Positions 1 through 6,076 of a stretch of 41,933 bases of DNA are shown here, piece after piece. Within the stretch, counting starts at the first letter, position 1; each line of letters begins with the position of its first letter. A program made the position numbers and the translations under genes. The notes beneath the pieces were generated by a model that ran no database searches, was not told the DNA's origin, and saw only the letters and a list, made by a program, of their open reading frames with translations. Source of the stretch: Natronomicrosphaera sp040876735 (GTDB lineage Bacteria; Planctomycetota; Phycisphaerae; Phycisphaerales; Phycisphaeraceae); the NCBI GenBank assembly GCA_040876735.1, contig JBBDPC010000006.1, positions 1-41,933 on the forward strand. Reading direction: 5' to 3'.

Positions 1-800
1 GCCACCTGCTCGCGCGGCAGCACCTGCGGCGCGAACGCCGGGTTCAACGGCTGCAAACGCACCGTGCCCGCCTCGGTATCGAAAAACACCCGCTTGAAGG
101 TCGTCTCATGGTCCGGCTCAAGCCTGACAAAACAATCGCACCCGTCGATCACTTCCGCCATCGGCGAGAAGACCACGATATCCCCCTCCCCGTAGGCCGG
201 CATCATCGACTCGCCCACCACCACCGCCGCGAACGCGTCCGGGTCGTCCGCCGCCGCCCCCTCCGGGCAGGGCACCGTCTCGTCCGCCACCCGGGCCGGG
301 TAGTCCAGGTCAGTGAACCCCGTCGGATACCCCGCCGCCACCTTGTTGATCAACGGCACACGCCCCCGTCCCAGCGCCGCCGGCCGAAGCTCGTCGGTCT
401 CCTCCTCCGGCCCCAGCGTCGCGCTGATCTTCTTGCGAAGCTGACCCGACCGGTACAACTTGTCCAGGTTCTTCCCCCCGCCCGCGCGACGCGACGTGTT
501 CTGCTTCAACCACGCCGCAAACTCGCGCCCGCGCCGCGCATCCTCCGCCAGCCGCTCCAGGGTCTGACGCACCTCCACCGATGCGCTCTGCATCCCCGCC
601 GCATGACGCAACGCGCCCGGCTCCAGTTCCAGCGCCTGCTCCAGCGCCGCCAGCACCGCACGCGACGGCGGATTGGCCACGCGATGATTCTCGATCATCG
701 ACAGGTAACTCTTGGTCGACCCCGAAGCCTCCGCCAGCGCCGCCAGCGTCAGCCCCATCGCCTCCCGCCTCGCACGCACCAGTTGTCCCACCGTCCGCAT
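1..800 (-). CDS. XRE-family HTH / S24 (LexA-CI-like) phage repressor, 3' end outside window
   Basis: The frame opens at the ATG complementary to 798-800 and is open to the window edge (266 codons), so the C-terminus is missing. The start has a good ribosome site (GGAGG, 6 nt upstream). Residues 1-60 form an XRE helix-turn-helix (VGQLVRARREAMGLTLAALA, then STKSYLSMIENHRVANP). The C-terminal half is an S24/LexA-type peptidase fold: GESMMPAYGEGDIVVFSP carries the expected catalytic serine, and the FVRLEPDHETTFKRVFF segment carries a candidate lysine. Known members bind operators as dimers and are inactivated by RecA-stimulated self-cleavage. I infer that it represses the divergent promoter at 868-896 and its own. 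It lies at the edge of a cassette ending in terminase genes, which fits a prophage immunity repressor. A generic host S24 regulator is the alternative. Confidence 0.88.
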   Translation of the reverse strand, partial: MRTVGQLVRARREAMGLTLAALAEASGSTKSYLSMIENHRVANPPSRAVLAALEQALELEPGALRHAAGMQSASVEVRQTLERLAEDARRGREFAAWLKQNTSRRAGGGKNLDKLYRSGQLRKKISATLGPEEETDELRPAALGRGRVPLINKVAAGYPTGFTDLDYPARVADETVPCPEGAAADDPDAFAAVVVGESMMPAYGEGDIVVFSPMAEVIDGCDCFVRLEPDHETTFKRVFFDTEAGTVRLQPLNPAFAPQVLPREQV

Positions 801-843
801 CGGCCACCTCCGCAAGCAGGGTGCCATCCCCGTGTCAGTCCAA

Positions 844-861
844 GTTCAAAAACCATTTAAC
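844..861. promoter_or_regulatory. Probable second operator half-palindrome
   Basis: An imperfect inverted repeat with GTTCAA and TTTAAC ends (5 of 6 pairs). Its half-sites resemble those of the better palindrome at 879-895, and it overlaps the -10 of the leftward repressor promoter. Inferred to be a weaker repressor site used for autoregulation. Confidence 0.45.
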
Positions 862-883
862 ACCGTCTTGACGCGTCGTTCAA
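855..883 (-). promoter_or_regulatory. Leftward promoter of the S24 repressor gene
   Basis: On the minus strand, TTGAAC (883-878) and TTAAAT (860-855) are separated by exactly 17 nt, 55 nt upstream of the repressor ATG. The -35 lies inside the 879-895 palindrome. Confidence 0.55.
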
Positions 884-896
884 CAAGTGGTTGAAT
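868..896 (+). promoter_or_regulatory. Rightward promoter of the two-HTH gene
   Basis: TTGACG (868-873) and TTGAAT (891-896) are separated by 17 nt. The -10 lies inside the 879-895 operator, so repressor binding would block it. This promoter would start transcription downstream of the possible GTG at 887 and favours the ATG at 941. Confidence 0.55.
879..895. promoter_or_regulatory. Operator palindrome of the divergent switch
   Basis: A perfect inverted repeat with arms TTCAAC and GTTGAA around a 5-nt centre. It overlaps the -10 of the rightward promoter and the -35 of the leftward one. Size and symmetry fit a dimeric XRE-type repressor such as the one encoded at 1-800. Confidence 0.7.
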
Positions 897-940
897 TGGT
901 CTTAAGTTTACCAGTCATTGAACAGGGGGACAAGCCTCGC

Positions 941-1366
941 ATGATCACCGCCGCCCCGACCGCCGCCGCCGATCCCATCGTTCGCACCCGTCATCATCTC
1001 GCCAGTCGCCGCGACGCCGCCGACCGTGTGCTCGAACGTGCCGTCCACCTCGCCCCGGCCGACCGCCTGCTGCTCGAGCAGGTCTACCGCCACGGTCTGA
1101 GCGCCGCCGAGGTCGCCCGCCTCACCCGGCAGCCCACCCGCACGCTTCAACGCCGGGTCCAGCGGCTGCTCACGCACCTCGCCGACCCGCTGTTCGCCTA
1201 CGTCGCCGCCCGTCTTGAGCTTTTGCCGCCGGAGACCCACCCGGTCGCTCAATACGCCATCCTCCAGGGCCACTCCCTCCGCCGCACCGCCCGCCTCACC
1301 GGCCAAAGCCTCCACCGCGTCCGCCAGCACCTCGACACCATCCGCACTCTTGCCCGCCACACGTGA
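941..1366 (+). CDS. Small double helix-turn-helix protein (sigma-70 region 4-like), cro/activator position
   Basis: The ATG at 941 (MITAAPTAAADP) is preceded by GGGGGA and gives 141 aa. An upstream in-frame GTG at 887 would precede the predicted -10, so I reject it. Residues about 37-75 (APADRLLLEQVYRHGLSAAE, then VARLTRQPTRTLQRRVQRL) look like a sigma-70 region 4 helix-turn-helix. A second HTH-like segment follows (YAILQGHSLRRTARLTGQ, then SLHRVRQHL). There is no sigma region 2. Its place opposite a CI-like repressor suggests an early phage regulator. The DNA-binding role is inferred from the helices; the exact family is not recognised. Confidence 0.65.
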   Translation: MITAAPTAAADPIVRTRHHLASRRDAADRVLERAVHLAPADRLLLEQVYRHGLSAAEVARLTRQPTRTLQRRVQRLLTHLADPLFAYVAARLELLPPETHPVAQYAILQGHSLRRTARLTGQSLHRVRQHLDTIRTLARHT

Positions 1367-1371
1367 CCTGT

Positions 1372-1588
1372 CAAAAACCACCCAGACACAAAGAAGAAAC
1401 GAGAGTTTTGCCACAGGTGCACACCGATAGAGCAGGCCGTCACGCCGTTAGCCCCGCAGCGCAGCGGAGAGGTGGCCGCCGGTGACGCATGGCATCCACC
1501 CCTCCGCTGCGCTGCGGGGCTAATTCCAATCCGTGTGGACCCGTGTTCATCCGTGGTTTCATCGTTTTCTCTGTGCCTCTGTGGTTGC
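1372..1588. repeat. Composite palindromic repeat filling the gap before the ABC ATPase
   Basis: The outer arms are an imperfect inverted repeat of heptamer-like sequence: left about 1372-1404 (AACCACCCAGACACAAAG), right about 1561-1588 (complement of AACCACAGAGGCACAGAG). Inside them sits a perfect 22-bp inverted repeat at 1448-1469 and 1502-1523 (arms begin TTAGCCCCGCAGCGC), separated by 32 nt. It accounts for most of the 266-bp intergenic space and has no coding potential. Possibly a REP/MITE-like element. Confidence 0.7.
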
Positions 1589-1632
1589 CGTCCCGCCTGA
1601 TCCTTTCGTATTCATCCCTTCACGGATCCACC

Positions 1633-2346
1633 ATGCCCCTCCACCTCACCCTCCATCGTCGCGTCCGCACCGCCGTCACGCCTTCACCCCACGTGCTCGA
1701 AGTCGCCGCCATGTTCGGCCTCGGCATCGACGAGCAACGCGAACTGGACATCATTCCTCCCACTCGCCTCACGCTCGCTCCGCACCACCTTGTCTTCGTC
1801 ACCGGCCCCAGCGGCAGTGGGAAATCGTCGCTGCTGCAACTGATCGCCGAGCAGACCCGCCCCCGCGAGGAGATCCATCTCATCCGATTCGACCAACTGC
1901 CCGCCCCGGCTGACCGGCCGCTGGTCGACCTCTTTGGGGAACCGGCAAACCCGCCGCTGAAGCAGGTGCTGCGCTGGCTCAGTCTCGCAGGCCTCAACGA
2001 TGCGTTCGTCATGCTGCGCACCCCCGCGGAGCTTTCCGACGGGCAGCGCTACCGCCTCCGTCTCGCCCGCACCATCGCCGCCGTCGAACAGGCGGTCGCG
2101 GCGGGCGACGCACGTACGCCCCTCGTGCTTGCCGACGAATTTGGCGCCACGCTCGACCGCCTCACCGCCGCCATCCTCGCCCGCAACGTGCGCAAGTGGG
2201 TGACCCACACTCCGGTCATCTTTGTCGCCGCCACCACGCACGACGATCTGCTCGAACCGTTCGCCCCCGACGTGCTGATCGAAAAACCGCTGGGCCCGGC
2301 CGTGCATGTCTGGCGACGGGGGGAAGATGACAAGGTGACAAGGTGA
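1633..2346 (+). CDS. ABC-type ATPase domain protein (COG2401-like)
   Basis: I chose the ATG at 1633 (MPLHLTLHRRVRTAV); the frame stays open to 1489 but that part is repeat-derived. The 237-aa protein has a Walker A motif GPSGSGKSS near residue 57, an ABC signature LSDGQRYRLRLAR and a Walker B LVLADEFGATLD followed by a switch-like histidine (ATTHDD). There is no membrane segment, so it is a soluble nucleotide-binding subunit. It is followed by a GNAT-like gene; known COG2401 proteins carry an ABC ATPase and a predicted acetyltransferase in one chain, so this looks like the split form. The last residues (EDDKVTR) are encoded by the repeat at 2323-2406, so the native C-terminus may have been altered. 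Function in the phage-like cassette is unknown. Confidence 0.75.
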   Translation: MPLHLTLHRRVRTAVTPSPHVLEVAAMFGLGIDEQRELDIIPPTRLTLAPHHLVFVTGPSGSGKSSLLQLIAEQTRPREEIHLIRFDQLPAPADRPLVDLFGEPANPPLKQVLRWLSLAGLNDAFVMLRTPAELSDGQRYRLRLARTIAAVEQAVAAGDARTPLVLADEFGATLDRLTAAILARNVRKWVTHTPVIFVAATTHDDLLEPFAPDVLIEKPLGPAVHVWRRGEDDKVTR

Positions 2347-2406
2347 CAAGGTGATGGGGTGACGTTGGGCTTCTTCACCTTGTCACCCCTTCACCTTGTC
2401 ATCTTC
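2323..2406. repeat. Palindromic GACAAGGT tandem-repeat element over the ATPase 3' end
   Basis: The left arm holds three tandem GACAAGGT units. The right arm is the inverted version. The outermost 16 bp (GAAGATGACAAGGTGA at 2323-2338 and its complement at 2391-2406) match perfectly. It supplies the stop codon of the ATPase gene and fills the gap to the next start. It could also form a strong mRNA hairpin between the two genes. Confidence 0.85.
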
Positions 2407-2424
2407 ACTCCTTCGGAGTCTGGC

Positions 2425-3252
2425 ATGTCGTTGATCACTCGCTTCCACAATCTGCCCGCCGCACACCCGGCCGACGAACTGCGCCTGGCGCGTGGCCGCA
2501 TGGCGGACTATGCCGCGCTGGCGGAGCATCACTACCGTGCCGATCGGCCGGCGACGGCGCTGCGCGTGCTGGTGCTGCGGTCCGAGGGGCAATCGCTGGC
2601 GGCGCGGTATGTGGGTCGGCGGGAGGCGGCGGCCGCAGTGGCGGTGCTGGTGGAATCGCTGCCGAGCTTGAGTTGCAAGCTGCGCGACTGGGCGCTGCAT
2701 GACCGCTACGGCACGTGGCTGTCGCCGACGGCACGGGCGCGGATGCTTAACGATGAAGTGCGCTGTATCAGCCGGGTGGTGGTGCATCCGCAGTGGCGCG
2801 GGCTGGGGCTGGCGGTGCGGCTGGTGCGGGCGGCGCTGCGCGAGCCCGAGACGCCTTTCACCGAAGCACTGGCGGCGATGGGGCGGGTCAACCCGTTTTT
2901 CGAGCGGGCGGGCATGACCGCTTACCACCGGCCGAGACACGCCTGCGACGCCCGGCTGATCGCCGCACTGGAACGGGTGGGCTTGTCCGCCGCCGACCTC
3001 GCCACGCTCAAACACACCTGGCGGTGCATTGAACGTCAGCCCGCCGAGACACGGCAATGGCTGGTGGCCGAACTGCATCGCTGGTTTCGCCGCAACGGCG
3101 GGCGCGGAGCGAAGCATGAGCGCGATCCGCGCGAGCAGTTGCGGGCAGCGCAGCAGCGGTTGTTGCTTGCGCCGGTGTATTACCTGCATGACAACCGGGG
3201 GAGCCGTGCGGCTGAAGCCGCACGGCCTCGTGGGGTGGTGAAGGAGACGTGA
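2425..3252 (+). CDS. GNAT-like predicted acetyltransferase, partner of the ABC ATPase
   Basis: Starts at ATG 2425 (MSLITRFHNLPAAHP), behind GGAG, just after the palindromic repeat; 275 aa. The central part, near residues 110-135, reads ISRVVVHPQWRGLGLAVRLV, matching the GNAT acetyl-CoA motif A pattern (V-x-P-x-[WY]-R-G-x-G-[LI]-A). FFERAGMTAYHRP matches a motif B-like end. The C-terminal third is helical and basic. Known COG2401 proteins fuse such a domain to an ABC ATPase; here the two are adjacent genes. The substrate is unknown. The extreme C-terminus (RGSRAAEAARPRGVVKET) is encoded by a REP-like palindrome and is probably not ancestral. The stop is 1 nt before the next start, so the genes are likely co-translated. 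Confidence 0.7.
   Translation: MSLITRFHNLPAAHPADELRLARGRMADYAALAEHHYRADRPATALRVLVLRSEGQSLAARYVGRREAAAAVAVLVESLPSLSCKLRDWALHDRYGTWLSPTARARMLNDEVRCISRVVVHPQWRGLGLAVRLVRAALREPETPFTEALAAMGRVNPFFERAGMTAYHRPRHACDARLIAALERVGLSAADLATLKHTWRCIERQPAETRQWLVAELHRWFRRNGGRGAKHERDPREQLRAAQQRLLLAPVYYLHDNRGSRAAEAARPRGVVKET
3203..3226. repeat. REP-like 24-bp palindrome (11-2-11), copy 1
   Basis: Perfect 11-bp arms GCCGTGCGGCT and AGCCGCACGGC around GA, followed by CTCG. It lies inside the end of the GNAT gene. Relatives with the same 11-2-11 layout are at 6044-6067 and 12986-13009. Confidence 0.8.
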
Positions 3253-3253
3253 G

Positions 3254-3865
3254 ATGGAAATGATTGAGATTGCCGTCGATCAATTGCGGGCGCATCCGCA
3301 TAACAGCAACGTCATGCCCGAGCCGCTGCTCGCCAAGCTCGCTGCGCACATTGAGCGGACGGACCGTTACCCCCCGGTGATCGTCCGGCCGGTAGGGCAG
3401 GACGAGGACGGCCGGCCATACGAGATCATCGACGGCCACCATCGCGTCCAAACGCTGCGCCGGCTGGGACGGGCGGCGGTGCGCTGCGTGGTCTGGGCTG
3501 TGGATGACGACGAAGCGTTGATGCTGATGGCAACGTTGAACCGGCTGGAGGGGCAGGACGACCCGCGCAAGCGGGCGAAGCTGGTGGCGGAACTGACGCA
3601 GCACGGCGGCATGAAAGGATTGACAGCCCGACTGCCCGAGCGGGCGGAGCAGCTCAAGAAGTTGCTGGAACTGGCCAAGCCCGCGCCGGGGCTGCGCCCG
3701 CCGGAGGCGAAGCGGGCGATGGTGGAGGCGGTGCACTTTTTTTTGAAGGCAGACGATCGGCGGGCGTTGGAGCAGCGGCTGAAGGCGATCGGCGGCGATC
3801 GGGAGGCGGCGTTGATGGCATTGGTGTGTGGGCGGGATGGATGCGATGGACCGGACGCCACTTGA
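3254..3865 (+). CDS. ParB/Srx-fold (ParB-like nuclease domain) protein
   Basis: ATG 3254 follows AAGGAGA; 203 aa. The N-terminal 100 residues form a ParB/sulfiredoxin domain: IAVDQLRAHPHNSNVMPEPL, then PPVIVRPV and the family motif EIIDGHHRVQTLRRLG, followed by VRCVVWAVDDDEALMLMATLNRLEG. Known members include DNA-partition CTPases, nucleases and phage proteins. There is no clear ParB-type HTH in the C-terminal half, which is Lys/Arg/Glu-rich and helical. The genomic position, directly before terminase genes, is common for ParB-domain proteins in phages. I infer a phage DNA-processing or regulatory role, not chromosome segregation. A 21-bp palindrome begins 2 nt after the stop. Confidence 0.82.
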   Translation: MEMIEIAVDQLRAHPHNSNVMPEPLLAKLAAHIERTDRYPPVIVRPVGQDEDGRPYEIIDGHHRVQTLRRLGRAAVRCVVWAVDDDEALMLMATLNRLEGQDDPRKRAKLVAELTQHGGMKGLTARLPERAEQLKKLLELAKPAPGLRPPEAKRAMVEAVHFFLKADDRRALEQRLKAIGGDREAALMALVCGRDGCDGPDAT

Positions 3866-3866
3866 A

Positions 3867-3887
3867 TTGGTTTTCGTCGAAAACCAA
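3867..3887. promoter_or_regulatory. Perfect 21-bp palindrome between ParB-like and terminase genes
   Basis: Arms TTGGTTTTCG and CGAAAACCAA surround a single central T, directly after the ParB-like stop. There is no T-tract, so it is a poor intrinsic terminator. It could be a binding site for the ParB-like or small terminase protein, or an operator. The remaining about 100 nt before the next gene is more AT-rich than its surroundings and shows no ORF. Confidence 0.6.
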
Positions 3888-3987
3888 CTTATTTGCTGTG
3901 CGATTTACAGCGCGATTCTGGCCATGCAGAGGACCGATTAAGGAACAACATCGCTGAGCCGCAAGCGGCTTGGGGAGGAGATGGGTG

Positions 3988-4416
3988 ATGGCGAAGCGGG
4001 TGATGAGTGGGAAGCGGCGGGCGGCGTTGCTGCGCGACATTTTCAATGCCGAGCATGACGTGGTGGGGTTGGCCGAGGCGCACGGGCTGACGCCGGAACG
4101 GCTGGCAACGTGGGCGGGGGAATCGGACAACCAGGCCTGCCTGGCGGGGTTGTGCGTGCTGGCGGACTACCAGACGCAGTTGCTGTTGAGCCGGTACCGG
4201 CTGCTGGCGGCGAACCGGTTGATCCGGCTGGCGACGCAGGAGGAGGAAGGGACGGGCGCGGACGTGGCCCGGCGGGCGTGTGTGGACCTGTTGAAACTGG
4301 ACTTGAAGCGGGCGATGGAGCACACGAGCGGGAGTGCGGGGGATGAGGGGGAGGAGACAGGAGAAGAGGATGTGACGGCGTTGCGGGCGGCGTTGTTTGA
4401 GGGGGTGGTGGATTGA
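3988..4416 (+). CDS. Probable phage terminase small subunit
   Basis: Starts at ATG 3988 (MAKRVMSGKRRAALLRDI), 7 nt after GGGGAGGAG; 142 aa. An in-frame TTG at 3970 would absorb the ribosome site and is rejected. The N-terminal half has an HTH-like segment (DVVGLAEAHGLTPERLATWA) as expected for the DNA-recognition domain of small terminases. The central helical part (YQTQLLLSRYRLLAANRLIR, then RRACVDLLKLDLKRAME) fits an oligomerisation domain, and the tail is acidic. Sequence similarity alone is weak. The call rests on the HTH-helical-acidic layout plus position immediately upstream of a convincing large terminase. Confidence 0.65.
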   Translation: MAKRVMSGKRRAALLRDIFNAEHDVVGLAEAHGLTPERLATWAGESDNQACLAGLCVLADYQTQLLLSRYRLLAANRLIRLATQEEEGTGADVARRACVDLLKLDLKRAMEHTSGSAGDEGEETGEEDVTALRAALFEGVVD

Positions 4417-4430
4417 CGGGTGGGGGGAGA

Positions 4431-4451
4431 CCCACGCCTGGAAGGCGTGGG
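4431..4451. repeat. GC-rich hairpin between small and large terminase genes
   Basis: Arms CCCACGCCT and AGGCGTGGG (9 bp, perfect) with a GGA loop, followed by GCTTC. No T-tract follows, so it is likely a REP-like palindrome or mRNA stability element and not a terminator. Confidence 0.6.
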
Positions 4452-4505
4452 CTTCAGGGGGGGTTGGGTGTGGAGTGGTGAGCAGCTTTGATTGAGGTGG
4501 TTGTG

Positions 4506-6041
4506 ATGAGCCAGTGGAATCGGCGGATGCGGGGATTGATGGCGGTTCGGCCGAGCACGGCGGGGCAGTTGCACCGGTTTGTGCAGGTGGCGTTGGGGCT
4601 GGACGTACCGCGGCGGGCGATGGGCGAGGGGCATGCGTCGCCGTTTGATTACTTGTGTGATGCGTATTTTGAGGGGGGCGATCCGGGGCTTCGCGTCGCT
4701 CAGCCCTCGGCTTTGGTGGGGGACTGCGTGGTGTGGGCGAATCGCGGGGGCGGGAAGACGATGTTGGGCGCGGTGGCGACGTTGTTGGACCTGGTGTTCA
4801 AGCCGGGGGTGCAGGTGCGGATCCTGGGTGGATCGCTGGAGCAGAGTTCGAAGATGTTCGAGCACCTGGTGGCGTTGTTCGAGCGGCCGGCGATGCGGGG
4901 CGTGCTTGCCGGGGCGCCGACGCAGCGGCGGGTGGCGACGGTGCATGGGAGCGTGGCGCAGGTGCTGGCGCAGTCGCAACGATCGGTGCGCGGTGTGCGG
5001 GTGCACAAGCTGCGCTGTGACGAGGTGGAGGAGTTTGACGCGGAAGTCTGGGCGGCGGCGCAACTGGTGACGCGCAGCGGGTGGTGCGGGCATGGAGCGA
5101 ATCGGGTGTGGGTGCACGGGCGGGTGGAAGCGTTGAGCACGATGCATCGGCCGTTCGGGATGATGAGTCGGTTGACGGGGGGGGAATCCCGCTCTTTGCA
5201 AAGCTCAGCGCGGGCGTTGGGGGGGCGGCGGGTGTTTCGGTGGAACTGGCTGGATGTGGTGGAGCGATGTGCGCCGGAGCGGGCGTGCGAGGGGTGTGTG
5301 CTATGGGACGAGTGCCAGGGGCGGGCGAAGGAGGCGGACGGGTTTGTGCAGGTGGAGGACCTGGTGCGGCAGTGGCATCGCAGTTCGCGCGACGCGTGGG
5401 CGGCGGAGATGTGGTGCGCCCGGCCGAGACGGAGCGACTGCGTGTATCCGAACTTTGAGACGGCGCGGCATGTGGCGCCCGCGGTGCCGATGGCGGAGGC
5501 AGAGGGTGCGGTGATGGTGGGGGGGATGGACTTCGGTCTGCGGTCGCCGACGGTGATGCTGTGGGCGCAGGTGGTTGGCGAAGGCGAGCAGGCGACCGTA
5601 CACGTGGTGGATGAGTACATCGAGGCGGGGCGGACGATCAGCGACCATATCGAGCGGATCGCGCAGCAGGCGAAGGCGGCAGGGCATGCGTGGCCGGCGT
5701 GGCTGGGGGTGGACCCGGCAGGGGGGCAGCGCAACAGTCACAGTGGACTGAGCGACGTGGAACTGCTGCGGCGGGCGGGGCATGGCGTGCGGACAAGGCG
5801 GTCGACGATCCGCGAAGGGGTGGACCGCATTCGGCGACGGCTGGACAAGGACACGCTGCGGATCGACCCGCGCTGCGTGCGGTTGATCGAAGCGATGCAG
5901 ATGTACCACTTTGATCCGGACCGGCCGGGGAACGATGAGCCGGTGAAGGATGGGCCGGACCATGCGTGCGATGCGCTGCGGTATCTGGTGGTGAACCTGG
6001 AGCGAGGCGGGGGTGCGGTGGCGGTGCGACGGTGGGCGTGA
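4506..6041 (+). CDS. Phage terminase large subunit (ATPase plus nuclease)
   Basis: ATG 4506 (MSQWNRRMRGLM) lies 6 nt after GAGGTGG; 511 aa. A TTG at 4488 is possible but less likely. The ATPase half has a Walker A-like WANRGGGKTM (residues about 77-86) and Walker B LRCDEVEEFD (about 168-178). The nuclease half shows the RNase H-like acidic set: GGMDFGLRSP (about 340), GVDPAGG (about 400) and DGPDHACDALRY (about 482). Between them is a cysteine cluster (CAPERACEGCVLWDEC), a probable metal site. The protein packages DNA into proheads in known phages. The length is complete and no frameshift is seen, but no portal or capsid gene follows. Two GC-rich stretches (4683-4715, 5185-5220) resemble repeat-derived in-frame inserts. 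Confidence 0.9.
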   Translation: MSQWNRRMRGLMAVRPSTAGQLHRFVQVALGLDVPRRAMGEGHASPFDYLCDAYFEGGDPGLRVAQPSALVGDCVVWANRGGGKTMLGAVATLLDLVFKPGVQVRILGGSLEQSSKMFEHLVALFERPAMRGVLAGAPTQRRVATVHGSVAQVLAQSQRSVRGVRVHKLRCDEVEEFDAEVWAAAQLVTRSGWCGHGANRVWVHGRVEALSTMHRPFGMMSRLTGGESRSLQSSARALGGRRVFRWNWLDVVERCAPERACEGCVLWDECQGRAKEADGFVQVEDLVRQWHRSSRDAWAAEMWCARPRRSDCVYPNFETARHVAPAVPMAEAEGAVMVGGMDFGLRSPTVMLWAQVVGEGEQATVHVVDEYIEAGRTISDHIERIAQQAKAAGHAWPAWLGVDPAGGQRNSHSGLSDVELLRRAGHGVRTRRSTIREGVDRIRRRLDKDTLRIDPRCVRLIEAMQMYHFDPDRPGNDEPVKDGPDHACDALRYLVVNLERGGGAVAVRRWA

Positions 6042-6043
6042 GG

Positions 6044-6067
6044 GCCGAGCGACTGAAGTCGCCCGGC
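6044..6067. repeat. REP-like 24-bp palindrome, copy 2, between convergent genes
   Basis: Arms GCCGAGCGACT and AGTCGCCCGGC around GA (one mismatched pair). The layout is the same as at 3203-3226. It sits between the ends of the terminase and debranching-enzyme genes, where it could act as a bidirectional 3'-end structure. Confidence 0.75.
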
Positions 6068-6076
6068 GTCGAAGGG

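Noticed and set aside
310..807. 165-codon Gly/Ala-rich minus-strand ORF
   Set aside because: Different frame from the S24 repressor, which has both HTH and peptidase motifs.
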